DNA of 64,000 nt. Origin: Aspidapion aeneum. Taxonomy: Eukaryota > Arthropoda > Insecta > Coleoptera > Brentidae. How positions within the stretch are numbered: the first letter of the stretch is position 1; each line of letters starts with the position of its first letter. Below the pieces are notes generated by a model. The model did not search any database. It was not told where the DNA came from and saw only the letters and a program-made list of their open reading frames with translations. Location of the stretch: contig OY755040.1 in NCBI GenBank assembly GCA_963576565.1, positions 26,394,703 to 26,458,702 on the forward strand. The letters are read 5' to 3'. This document shows positions 24,060 to 35,700 of the stretch, one piece after another. The translations under genes and the position numbers were made by a program.

Positions 24060-25680
24060 TTTCGGACTTTCACTGTCTTTATTTATTTTAAACACGACGT
24101 TTCGGTTAATAAGTATCTCTAACCTTTTTCAAGTGAACACTAAATAATCTAGTCTCTAGGCTTCTAATTATACTACTTGGTGTGTAGTCAGGTGTGACGG
24201 CCCGTCCCCTTTTTTTTAAATCCTAAGATGCCTGTTTTCCTTAAGAAATGATTTCCATATGTTTGGTATGTCCGTGCTTGGTTGACTGAAAACTTCTTTA
24301 TTCTGCATTATAAACGCAGATTCAATAAACTTTCGTTTTCGCCAATGCGACTCCTTATACAAAACTTCAGCTTCTGACCACTGAATCCTGTGATCATTTG
24401 ACCATGGATGATCTGCTAAACCGGATTTTTTAATACCCCCTAACTGGGTACTTTTTAGATGTTTATTTACTCTATCCTGAAGAGGACGTTTCGTTTAACC
24501 TAAATATGATTTACCACACTCACACGGGATTTGGTAAATACATTCCTTATTATTTGAGGGATTTTCTGATTTTGTTTTAGTTACAAAACTCCTTATCGTA
24601 TTTCCCAATGAAATTACTGTTTTTATATTATAGTGCTTGGCTATTGGTCTTATGTTTTCTGAAATCCCTTGAACATATGGAATGTTACCCATCGGATTAT
24701 TACTTTGAGAATTTGCTACATTTTGTTTGTAATTTTAAAAATAGTTGAGTTAATTAATTTCTCGGAATAACCATTTTGTTGTTAGTTCTTTTTAATGTTG
24801 TTAATTTCTTTGGTTAATTCTTCATTATTACTACAAATATTTACGGCTCTTAAATACAAACTTCTTATAACTCCTTGTTTTGTAGCAACAGAATGATTAG
24901 ACTTAAAATGTAGGTACTGTCCTGTGTGTGTAGGTTTCCCATGTACAGTGGTTTGAATGTTTCTGTCTAATCGTTTGACAAGAACATCCAAAAAAGGTAA
25001 TGCCGAATCTTTTTCAATTTTTATGGTGTATTTGATTGTTGGTCGAATGCCGTCCGGATGGTGTCGAAAATTCTGGAGTTCGTCATCATTTTCCGACCAT
25101 ATAATAGATGTGTCATTCATGTATCGTAGCCATAGTTTTGGTTTGACTCCTGCTGTGTTGATGGCATGGTCCTCGAACCACTCCATATAGATGTTTGCTA
25201 CAACTGGCGAAACAGACGAACGCATCGAAGGGCCATAATTTTGCGCGTAAAACTTCTTTCACTTAAAAGTAAGAGTTACGGAGACAAAGCTCCAACAGAT
25301 CCATCCATAGCGTTGTTCTCTCATGAAGTGTATCATCAGTTTGTTTTTGTTTTTGATGATACTGAGTGACTCATTTATTGGCACGTTGGTATACAGACTT
25401 TTTACATCAAAACTTACAAATCTATCGTCGGGATCTAATTCGATCCCTTTGGAAACTTCGGACTTACCCTGTAGTGGTTGAATTATGTCCAACAAAAAGC
25501 TTGACAAAGTGCTGGTCGGTGAGTCCCGGGAACTGGTAATTGGTCGCGGTGGTATATTCTTCTTATGGATCTTTAGTAGTCCATAAAAATGTGGTGCCTT
25601 ACTGTGGTGTGGAGTCAGGCGGGATCTAACAGCGTCCGGGATATTTTCAGCATACTGTTCTGAAGAGAGGAGACTACAAG
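24060..25680 (-). mobile_element. Penelope-like element with GIY-YIG domain, broken
   Basis: Minus-strand pieces run in the order of Penelope-like elements. HSKAPHFYGLLKIHKKNIPP and PRPITSSRDSPTS come from about 25520-25620. DRFVSFDVKSLYTNVPINES is motif A. SSVSPVVANIYMEWFEDHA is followed by KLWLRYMNDTSIIW, where the usual YxDD box reads YMND, so one catalytic Asp is Asn. Then IPYVQGISENIRPIAK precedes the endonuclease part CIYQIPCECGKSYLG, a stop in place of the usual Glu, and TKRPLQDRVNKHL. The 5' part is missing. The 3' end carries a hammerhead-like segment at 24093-24136. Confidence 0.88.
24093..24136 (-). ncRNA. degenerate hammerhead ribozyme of the Penelope-like element
   Basis: On the minus strand the order is CTTGAAAAA, stem GGTTA, loop, stem TAACC, GAAAC, GTCG. 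This is the layout of the minimal hammerhead found in Penelope-like element ends. The GAAAC and GTC boxes and the 5-bp helix II are present. The first core box, normally CTGATGA, is altered, so self-cleavage is not expected. Confidence 0.6.
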
Positions 25681-25785
25681 CAACTATCCAACCACCACTA
25701 TAGAAGGACGCATCTCCAAGACTTCGAAGAAGTATGCTGAAAAGTATGCTGGCGTGCAGAAAGCTATTGCACGAGACGTTTGTTT

Positions 25786-26372
25786 TTAAATAAGGGGCAG
25801 CAGTTTTTTCCTTTGCCCCATGCAGTTAGGAACACCCCTGCGAGAACGGATGACTTTTGTTGGCTTTTCTTCATCTTTGAACACCCAAACAGTCGACTGA
25901 CGTTTATTTTCGGGTTCATATAAGTTAATCCAAAATTCGACACCACTGACAATGCTATACACGTTTTCCGAGTTTCCTGCCTTAAAGTAGCTTTCTGACA
26001 CCAATTGACCCTAGCTTCTTTCTGTTCTTCGGTTAACGGATGCGGTATCTACCAGTAAACTAATTGTCTTACCCCTAATCATCCATGCAAAATTTTTAAA
26101 TTGAGGTCTTTAAAATCCCCAATGATGCCTCAGTTTTGCGATGTGTCACATGTCGATCTTCCGTGATGAGCATGCACGCAGCATCGACGTTTTCGTGGGT
26201 ACAGCCGTTTTTGGTACACCTGGAATTCTCCATACCAACGAGAAACTGTCGACCAATGTGGTGCTTCCTTACCGACAACAGAAATCAACTCGGCAATGCA
26301 GTCTTGTTGACACAATTTCCTTCGACAGTTGTCAAAAATTGTAGCCCAAAAATGTTCTTGGTTTAATTCCAT
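25786..26372 (-). pseudogene. mariner transposase N-terminal half, broken
   Basis: An ATG at 26372 starts MELNQEHFWATIFDNCRRKL, followed by IAELISVVGKEAPHWSTVSR and WYGEFQ. After a frameshift come ITEDRHVTHRKTEASLGI and MTSI-like sequence, then VYSIVSGVEFWINLYEPE and KRQSTVWVFKDEEKPTKVIR. The catalytic block normally reading TGDESW appears as SGVEFW, so the first Asp is lost. The C-terminal half is absent. It differs from the mariner relic at 17940. Confidence 0.88.
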
Positions 26373-26440
26373 TTTTACAAGCTTTTATTTAGCTTCAGAT
26401 GTTCTGTCTAACTATCTAACTATCTATCAAATCTTGTGAA

Positions 26441-26980
26441 GCGTTTTTGGCACACTTCCCATTATCCAATTTGGATGAAATTTGGTACACACATAGTGGT
26501 CCCATGACAATACAATATTAAGAAAAAATATCCTCCCACCCCTACCCCCACCCCGTCTATAGAAAAATGTGTTTTTGACACACTTCCCGTTATCCGATTT
26601 GGATAAAATTTGGTATACACATAGTGGTCCGATGATAATACAACAATAAGAAAAAAATATCCTCCCACCCCTACCCCCACCCCCTTCTATAGAAAAATGT
26701 GTTTTTGACACACTTCCTGTTATCCGATTTGGATGACATTTGGTATACATATAGTGGTCCGATGACAATACAACACTAAAAAAAAAATCCTCCCACTCCT
26801 ACCCCCACCCCACTCCATAAAAAAATGCGTTTTTGACACACTTCACTTCAAATGGCTTTTATAAAATTTGGTATATGCATAAAGGTCCGATGGCAATACA
26901 GCCCAAACATAAAATTTATTTCTACCTCTACCCTCACCCTCCCCTTCCCCCAATAGAAAAATGAGTTTCCAAACAACTCA
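26441..26980. repeat. tandem array, 128-130 bp units
   Basis: Units start at GTTTTTGGCACACTTCC (26443), and again near 26571, 26701 and 26829. Each holds a TTTGGTA(C/T)A(C/T)A(C/T)ATA word, GTGGTCC(C/G)ATGA and a C-rich CCTACCCCCACCCC block. The last unit is degenerate. This pattern resembles 3' tails of insect retroelements. Minus-strand open frames follow the repeat and are not genes. Confidence 0.85.
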
Positions 26981-29005
26981 CGATCAGCGATTTCATTATA
27001 ATCTAGTATAAACTCTTTTGTTCTGTTATTGAGAAAATATTTTCATTTAATAGAGTAAATAGCTGACACTAAAAAGTAGAAAATAAATTGGTAAAAAAAA
27101 TTTTTTAAGTCACAAGCTTTTATAAAATGCACTAAAAATTTTCTGGCATTCTAATATTATCATAATAATAAAAGCGATGGCCGCAAATCAAAGCATAAGT
27201 TAATCTAAATTTGTGATCTAAACACTTAAAGAATATTCAACATAGCAGGTCATCAAAGATATGTTTGATGTGCCGCAATGTTATGCCATTGCCATACCTA
27301 TGTTAGAGAAATTCTGGGGTATCTTGGGTCGGTTTGGGTGGGCTTGGTACCTCGGCATTTTTCTGCTAGATAGATTCTTGCAAATACGAATTTTTAGACT
27401 GATTTGTTAACTTAAGAAATGCACTGTAACTATAGAACTATATGTATGGCACTGACGTTTTGAATTAAGGTTAAGTTTTAGTAACGACGCGATCAATTTC
27501 GCCCTATATGTTCCTATATGCAAAATATAAAAGACATCCCTCGTACTATATGTAAAATGCTTTGCCAAAAATTATGTTAATTAAAGTCTTAGTATAAAAG
27601 CATATGGGAAAAACAAACGACTTTTTGAATAGTTCACCAGTCAACACCACGCCTAGATCAAGAATAAACGACCTTCATGGATTTTGATCTTTGAATTTAG
27701 CATAAAAAACATATCCGTTCAATTTAAAACTAAAAGGTATATTATACAGTTTTGCCAATGATAAAAAAATTATATGAAATTATAAAATACATATTAAATG
27801 ATATTCTTAGCAATTTGCCTATTTAAAAATTATGTCGCACACACATATGTAAATAATAAATTAAAAATTTAAAGTATATTTTATAGTGATAAAATGGCAC
27901 TTTTTATCCAGAGCCAAAAAGTTTGTACAATTCGTCCAGGGATTGAGACACTTTTATCACAAGGTTTAATATGATATTTCTCGCAATTTCTTACTTTTTT
28001 CGACTTTTTTAATGTTTTTTACTTTACATCTATTTTAATGCGTGATAAAAACGAGCTTATTGTTTTAAAAAAAGTGTTTAATCTGTAGAAGCTTCACTAA
28101 CTATAAGGTTGTAAGCCTTCATTTAAATCAGATTTTTGTATGACTAAGTTACCATTTACAAATAAATACCATGGTGAATATGTTTGGAAGTCTTCACAAG
28201 TTCTCCGGTCTTAAAACCGTTTGGATCCAGAGACATTCCCATGTCTCTCTTTGGATGGGACTCACCGCCATTTATAAAAATATATATGTTGTATCTTAAT
28301 AACGTCAATAATGACGGCAAACTACTACAAAGTTGCTTAATCGAAAAAAATGGAAGAAAAAAGTGGGTATACATACCAAGGGATATTGTTTCTTTATGGA
28401 GACAACCTGCCTCTATAGTTTGGAATTATGCTGCTTTTAATGGACCCACCTGTTTTAATTTTCAAAATGTTTATTCTTAGGCTTATTAAATACGTATGTA
28501 GGTAAAAAAAACTGAAAAACTTTTATTGTTTTTTTTCTTACATCTGAAGAAATATTTTTTAAACCTACATAATTTGTTCATAAGGCTGATATTGTTTTCA
28601 AAATACAATCCGTAATTATATAGAAAGCGTATAGAGTCCTGTATTTTCTTTAACTCAAACTAAATTACTTAATTAGATTGGTTGTGCATTTGCACTAAAT
28701 GTTGCTTAACTACAAAACGTGAGAACTTTTTACGACTCATTAAAAGTTTTATTGCAAAAAGTTTTATAACAACTTATGTTTTACTGGGAATAATACCAGA
28801 CTTAGCCTTGACAAAGAAAATGCAAGGGATTACAAAACAAGCATTTTTCTTCTAATTTATTGCACGGTAATAAAGACGCGTGTTTGTTTCAATTAAAAAC
28901 CTAAAAATCACTGTAGCATATGTTTAACGCTCTGACCCATTTCTGTTGGCAGCACCATTTTTTTGCTGTTTGCGCTTTAGACAAGGGAAGAGAGAGGACG
29001 TGTAA
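26981..29005. other. no gene identified; one unassigned open frame
   Basis: A plus-strand frame open from 28178 to 28480 has about 98 codons and ends WRQPASIVWNYAAFNGPTC. It has no early ATG and no family I recognise. It could be a relic exon or chance. Its codon content is less low-complexity than its neighbours. The rest is AT-rich, unassigned. Confidence 0.35.
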
Positions 29006-29010
29006 CAAAA

Positions 29011-29769
29011 GGGACCTATTGCAATAAAGCAAGGCACAAATTGTGCCGGGCACTATATTGACTGTTTCGCATTTAAAACTGACAGTTGATCTTTCAAAAT
29101 TGACATACCATAGTCGAATTTATAAATCCATCGTTTATTTTCCATTAATAGCAGCTGCGTTCGGTATTTGCATCTCAGACGCAACGGATTTTTGGTCACG
29201 TGATTACAGTCTGAGCCAATTGGAATTAACGAACGATCCAGATCAAATCGATCAAATTTTTATAAATGGTGATAACCTTAAATATAACCAAATGTATTAT
29301 GTACATATTGCAACTCACGCCCAGCTATCATTTTGACAAAATTTTCCTTTGATGTCGGAAATTTATATAATTTGTTGTCTTCAACATCAAATAATTCGAT
29401 TTCAATCTTTTTACATAAAATTATTTTTGTAAACAAAACAAATACACAATATAACGTCACAATCTCGGATTAATCTGTCGTCGATCAAAATGTGCAGAGC
29501 AACCAGATTTACGTCCGACTAGTCTGAGCAGAATTACCAAACGATTCAGATCTACCTCCCCTAGATCTAGATGGAATTAACGAACGATTTCGATCAAAAA
29601 GATTAGTCTGACGTAAATACCGAACGCAGCTAGTGGCGTCACTATTAATTCCGGCTTTTATAATACACAATGGCCTAATTTTGAAAGGAGACAGCTTTTC
29701 TCATAATGCGAAACTGTCAATATAGTGCCCGGCACAATTAGTGCCTGGCACTGTTGCAATAAGTCCCTA
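29011..29769. mobile_element. TIR element of the AGGGACTTATTG family
   Basis: The left arm GGGACCTATTGCAATAAAGC pairs with the right arm ending AGTCCCT. Both include GTGCCGGGCACTATATTGAC or its inverse, giving a TIR of about 60 bp. The inner word CAGTTGATCTTTCAAAATTG recurs at 50349 in a shorter relative. It contains a second nested element at 29154-29630. Confidence 0.75.
29154..29630. mobile_element. nested TIR element, GCTGCGTTCGGTATTT ends
   Basis: GCTGCGTTCGGTATTT at the left is answered exactly by AAATACCGAACGCAGC at the right. Subterminal sequences (GGAATTAACGAACGAT on both sides) also repeat. Length is 477 bp. The host element is split by it, so it arrived later. I could not settle the target duplication. 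Confidence 0.75.
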
Positions 29770-30690
29770 TTGTATTACGGACCGTCGCAGAAAGTGTGCC
29801 CAAAAATCAGGGCGACGCCATGTTTTGGTGCAAAACATTAAGTGTGACACCAGGTTTAGATTTTGTGATTTTGTGCTAATACGGACTTAAATACGCTGGT
29901 ATTTTAACGGCATCATAATGGTGTTTTGTTCAGCTTTTAGTTGCAAGAGTCGAAGTGAATAAAAAGTATCAGGAATAACGTTTTATAGGTAAATATTTAG
30001 AGGTAGAAATATAGCCTCAAGAAAAAAAGACATGGCTGCCTTAAACAGCAAAACTGTTTTGTTCTGTCGAAACTTGATTCCTTTATAAGCAAACAGTAAT
30101 GATTTATGGGCATATTTCAGTAAGGATTCATTTTTAATTAACTGATTTATAAGTTAATTATGCGTGAAGGACGACAAGTATACAGAGGCGTAGGCTTTAT
30201 TTGTTTTTTATATAGGGAGATACGCTTAAACAGAAAATGTTTTAATTTGGCGGCCATTTTCAAAGATGGCCGACGAACGATGAGTTCGACCACGTGACCA
30301 AACTTTTTTTTTATACTGCTTTGGGTGCTTAAGAAAGCTCCGCAGTCAAACTGAGCGTACATATTAGGTCACACGTGACAGGAGCCAGCTCCTATACTAA
30401 CTAAAAAAAAGGCAAAAAATTGATAAAATTTCGAGAAGAGGGTCAGCTAGGATTTATAAGAATATGGCTCTGAAGTCAAGAAAGGGTCCATATTCGTAAT
30501 GTACAATTAGTTTTTGGAACCATTTTTATGTAACCTATACTTCATTCAGGCGCATTGTGTACGTTTCTTTTATTGGGAAAAAGTAGAGTGCAAGTTTTAA
30601 CCTAGGCAACACCGAAGTTTCCATATGGTTAAATAAAATGGAAGATTTTTAAAGTTAAACGATGCCTTTTAGGTTGTACTTATTGGTTAA
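29770..30690. other. no gene seen
   Basis: The sequence has a CGGCGGCCATTTT-like word at about 30250, but no element ends or coding exons were recognised. Confidence 0.3.
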
Positions 30691-30697
30691 ATATAAT

Positions 30698-30909
30698 AAT
30701 TGTAGAGTGGAAAGGCTAAGTGATCTAAGTGCCAAAAAGCATTTTTGTGGGAAACTAAAAAAAACTGTACAATTTATTCAAGCGGACTTACGGATAACAT
30801 CATTTTAAATATGCCATATAGAGCATAAGCTGGGGAATGACACTTAGATCTTATAGCCCCTTATTGGCCTTATGGCACTTAGATGATTTAGCCTGGCCAC
30901 TCTACAATT
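30698..30909. mobile_element. 212-bp TIR MITE
   Basis: The left arm AATTGTAGAGTGG is followed by AAAGGCTAAGTGATCTAAGT; the right arm is the inverse (ACTTAGATGATTTAGCC, then CCACTCTACAATT). The TIR is about 37 bp with few mismatches. Confidence 0.75.
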
Positions 30910-31905
30910 CTCAAAAAGACCATGCCATAAGGAAATTAATTCAAATCAAAAATAGGTAACTCTACCTTACGTTGCAAATCAAAAAAGTTCTAAACTTTCA
31001 AGAAGTATTTAAGGTCAAGATTAACACTGTTCTACAAGCTATGTTGCCATAATAATGCCTGCGGCAATCGAGAACCTCAAGGTAGAGAACTAGGTCAGGC
31101 TTAGCACAAATTGTTTCCTACATTTGCCTTTATAGGTAAAAAGAGTTTGAAGACTTATAAAGAGGTAATAACTGGAAAGTTTTTCCTAAAAGAATTCTCC
31201 AAAATTTCTTGTCTATTAATAACGAATTCTTATGTTATTTGTTCCAGTTTATGACATATCCTACAAACCTTTTACATCGAAGTAATTTTTTTAAGGAAAA
31301 AAATTGAAGTTTTGACATATGATTGGAAATTTTGACCCTTCAGCTTGCCAATATACCCTAAAATGTTACTTGGGTAATAAGGGCCCATCGCACCGAATTT
31401 TTTTCCGTTTCTTACTTAATACCTTATTCCGTAAAATTTCGTTGCACCGAAATTAAAGGCAGACCTATTCCTTCCTTAATTAAGTCACCTTTTTTCATAA
31501 CTTTACTGTTCCTTACTTAAGAGCTGCTTACAGATAAGATGCTGGTCACATAATTTTACCCGTCTGGCATAGTTATAGCAACTAACACCACCCACAAATG
31601 AGCAGAGTGTTGTAATTATATGAAGGTGTCTTTTTGTGTTTTGTGTGTAAATAAAGTAAGAAACATTTTTTTTTAAATAAAAACTGTAAAAAAATCTTAA
31701 AATAAGTAAAAATGATTTTAAAAAACTTTATTGCAAAATATAAGGCTAGATTTTGGTTCTTTTGGCACAATGTTTTTGTGAAAAAGTATCCCTATGTATC
31801 GATTACAAAAAGATTTGTAAACAAGAAAAATAATTTAAATAAAGTTCTCTCTTCTACTTTTTATTACAGTATTTTCGTCTGATTTTCGGGTTAACTGTTG
31901 TTCAC
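30910..31905. other. no gene; isolated MITE ends near 31360-31500
   Basis: AATGTTACTTGGG at 31364-31376 equals the right end of the CCCAAG element of 47094. It is followed at once by TAATAAGGGCCCATCGCACC, an arm of the 16461 MITE family. Partners were not found, so both look truncated. Confidence 0.4.
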
Positions 31906-31910
31906 AGCCT

Positions 31911-32250
31911 GGGTGGCTATTCTGGGTCTTGAACGATGTGACCATCGACATCACATGCTTTGACCAATAGCAAACTCTAAGCGGTCGCCTGTTGTGCGAA
32001 ATGACTTGTCTGGACCAATGGCATAGTCGCCCGCTCTTCAGAGTTTGTGAATTTTGAGCGTTTAAAGTGCAATCTGTTCTCCTGCTCGGGTACCGACTGA
32101 ACGTCGATCCGACCGTAGGAGACGTTTGTGCAATGGAGATCTTTTCGCATAGGACGTGACGGCTCGGAGCTAATTTAAAGCCTGCCATTGGTCAAAGCAT
32201 GTGAGGGGAACTATCACATCGTTCAAGACCCAGAATACCTACCGGTAGGT
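31911..32250. mobile_element. TIR element of about 340 bp just 3' of BCKDHB
   Basis: The left arm contains TATTCTGGGTCTTGAACGAT followed by GTGA..CATGCTTTGACCAAT; the right arm is its inverse ending TCAAGACCCAGAATACCTACC. The TIR is about 55 bp with a small internal difference. Its plus-strand start is about 530 bp beyond the BCKDHB stop. Confidence 0.75.
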
Positions 32251-32764
32251 ACACCGCTAAAGGTAAGATGGGACTGATCAGTGTAAGAAAACCCTTGCAT
32301 TTAAATTAAACTGCACTGCATGATGTTAAAAGACGATTTTTCTTTCTGCCTTTACACTTTACCCTAATTTCACTATAATTTTTAGTCCTTTGGTTGTACC
32401 GACGAGAACACCCAAATTTGACAAAATCGAGTACCACTCTCTCGATTTTATCATCTTCCAAATATTCTTCCAAAAATTCAATTCAATTAATTTTTTTAAA
32501 TAAATTTCGGCGAAAAAAGTTGACTTGAGACAGAAAAAATGATGGCTTTTGACAAAACTATTTTGGGAAATACTTCAATGTTGCCACCACAAATGGGTCC
32601 ACAACATCAAACGCATAGTACAGTGATTTGTTACAAGAAGCGGTAGCTATCCACATTGAGGTTTAAAAATCCGTGAACCACCCTAGCAACAAATTTAAAA
32701 GCAATGGTAAAATGCCATAAATTACCAAAATTAAAGTTCACATATTATAGAAAAGTAAACGTAA

Positions 32765-32770
32765 TTTATT
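32765..32770 (-). promoter_or_regulatory. candidate polyadenylation signal of BCKDHB
   Basis: AATAAA on the minus strand, 14 nt past the TAG stop. If used, the 3' untranslated region would be very short. No cDNA evidence is available, so a more distal site is possible. Confidence 0.4.
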
Positions 32771-32783
32771 TTTATCATTATTC

Positions 32784-35700
32784 CTAATATTTTAATAACT
32801 TTAGCGCAGCATCAATGCACCTCCACTTGGTTGGTAGGTAAAAAGGTTCAAATACATGAGGAAATGGAGTATCTGGTCCAGTTACTCTTGACACTGGCGC
32901 ATGGAGATTCAAAAAACATTCCTCCTAAAAATTGAAGTTAAGCAGTGAGGCTCCTGTACCCACATCCAAAACTTTATTAAACTAATGGAAGAATAAAATG
33001 AATGTAAACCCTTTGAAATTCTCACCTGAATTACTGAAGATATCTCAGCTCCAAATCCAGAAGTTAAGGGAGCCTCATGGGCTATCAGGACTTTGCCAGT
33101 TTTAACCGCTGACTGCGAATAAGAAGAAAATTTCTGTTAATGCCGTAAGAAACTAAACAAATGTGGTTAATTCTGGAGTTCACACGAACTGAATGGATTG
33201 CTGATGACGGATACTGAAGCAATAATTATTAGCTTACACGTATACTGTAACTATAGTAGTGTGAGCTATGGTGGTCGTCTCAAAAATAAGAAAAAAAGTT
33301 GCCCCGATTTCAAGCGTATAACTTAAAAACTGCTTGTTTTGTGAGTTCGTGCCCGCTTGTATAGTAGTCCTGCTTTGGATATATCGCTGCAATGCTGGCA
33401 GCATATATTCGAGCAGACTGCCTCGATCACGGCGGCGTTTCGCGAGCTTGTGGGTTCGAGTCCCACTTAACGCATGGTTGTGTTTTTGTCTAAAAAGCTA
33501 TTTTTCGACACAAAAACTTTGGCAAAAACTGGGCGATTGATCCTAGTATGGATGGAAAAGTCCCAGTATACAAAAAAAACTGCTTGTTTAATTTTAATGA
33601 AATTTGATTTAAAAATAAATAAAATCCATCGGACATAAGCCGAAAAATAATGATTATATTTTTGATAAAAATATGACTTCTGTAACTGTGCATGAAGATC
33701 AACAAGATATAATATATATGTTGTGTTCAGTGGTACTACACTAGGGGAAGAATCTCCAATCGGTCGCTTCCCCAGGTGGAGGTTAGGGGGGGGGGGTTAT
33801 TTTCGCGGACCAAAATGAGTAATAATTACATTTAACTTTAAAGAAACCAGCCGACTAAGGCCTGTAAATCGTGAATAAAATTTTCGGTAGTAGAGAGATG
33901 GGTTTTGATCAGGTCATTTAACAAAATGCTGTGTGTGTTCCATATTACTTGTAAATATTGAAAGGAAAATAAGGATTATTTCTAAAGCCTAATTTCCATT
34001 TATACGTGCCCACCCTGATCCATAAAACGCATTACGTAACAGGGCATAGATTTGCACCTGCTTTAAATGCAGCGTCACCTGATGCGTTTTCTGAATCAGG
34101 GTGGGCCAACATAGGTGGAAACTGGGTTTAAGACTTTCAAAAAACTTATTTATTTTGAAATCCGAAAATTGAAACTGAGGAAACTTAACTTTTTTAAGTT
34201 TATAGAAATTTAAAAAAATAAATTATAAAAAGGTAATGTTGTCAGCTTAAGTAGGAGAGGTGAGTCTGAATTGGTGAATTATTTTATTAAGTTCATGATC
34301 TTGGTTTTGCGCCCTTACCTCGCACACAGTGTCTCTATCCCACGGCAATATTGATACTAGATCTATGACCTCCGCCGATACTTTGAATTCATCTCTAAGA
34401 ACTTCTGAGACCTCTTTTAGAACGTGGATCTGTGTACCCCATCCTATGAGAGTAATATCAGTACCTAAAAATTAAATAAAAAAACGGATGTTGAGAAGCA
34501 AAGCCTAGGCATTTGTGAAAACGCACAAAGCACAAGCAGATATAAAAGCACAGCAGAGTAAAGTTTTACTTTTATACTTTGATAATAAGAAGCAACAGTA
34601 AATGCCAATAAACTAAAAATTCAGAAGAGTTTCTTGCTCAAAGAGCAGGCTGCTTCTGTTTTTGGTTGTACGCCATAATAATGACTGCAATATTCAAAAA
34701 ATGCCAAATAAGAGGGAATTACATTTGCTCTGACAGCCAGGCTGTCCAGAAGTCACTTCACTAGCTATTTGGAAGAACACGAAACAATGTTGAACTGTCA
34801 ATAAAAGTTTCAACTGGCTCTCGGGACATCCACCTTGAGTGCGAAAAATTTGGACAGGCTCGAGACATTGCTAAAAGACCCAAAAGTCTTAACATGTATC
34901 GACCCACGACTTAAGAAAATGCAGAGGTTGGGCTATGGCTAGTTCCTCCCACAGTAATAGTTTATTTGTAAATAGTTTTATTCTTTTAGCCTTTTGGTAA
35001 TAAAAAAATCGTCAGTACCTTTAACTAACACATCGGCTTTTCCAATGGGTAATTGGTAATCATTTTCTGGCACTTCTTCGACAGAAGCCCTATACAAAAC
35101 TTTGGGTTCGAAAAATAGACAAGGATCGGGATCTCGAATGCAACTTAGCAGAAGACCTTTAGCTTTAATTGGCCCTCTAGGAATAACAACCTGAAAGTAA
35201 AGAAAATATTAAAAAACTGAAATAAGTTACCAAACAAAAAATATAAAAATAAATAGTTAATTTAATCCTCAATCGAATACTTTAATTTATTTAGCTCTAA
35301 TTCGTTGCTCTGAAATATTCCTTTATCTAAAAGACATTTCTTTTTCACATTAACTTTTTGTGTTTCTATTTCGAAGAATTTTGCAGTAATTGCATCTTGG
35401 CTTTTTTTATAGTTTGCATATTGCGTTGTAGCCGTTTATATTGACTTTTTGCTCATTGCTTATGGACCCAAATTGCTGTTTTCATTTATCGTCTTAAATC
35501 GATTTTTATAATTTAGTCGTCATTTGGAATTTGTGTAAAGTACGGATTTTAATTTAGCAATTATTGAAGTACGTGGGATATTCTTCCCTAAGGAAATGTG
35601 TAATATATATTTTACCTTTAGTCCTGGAGTGTGAGCAAAATACGCTTCAGGACTTTGTGAGTGGTAAAGGGCCCCATGCCCTACTGCTCCACAAGGTGAC

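Noticed and set aside
33449..33476. tRNA gene
   Set aside because: The T-arm and B box are perfect, but no pairing 5' acceptor arm, D-arm or A box is found upstream. It is treated as a SINE remnant.
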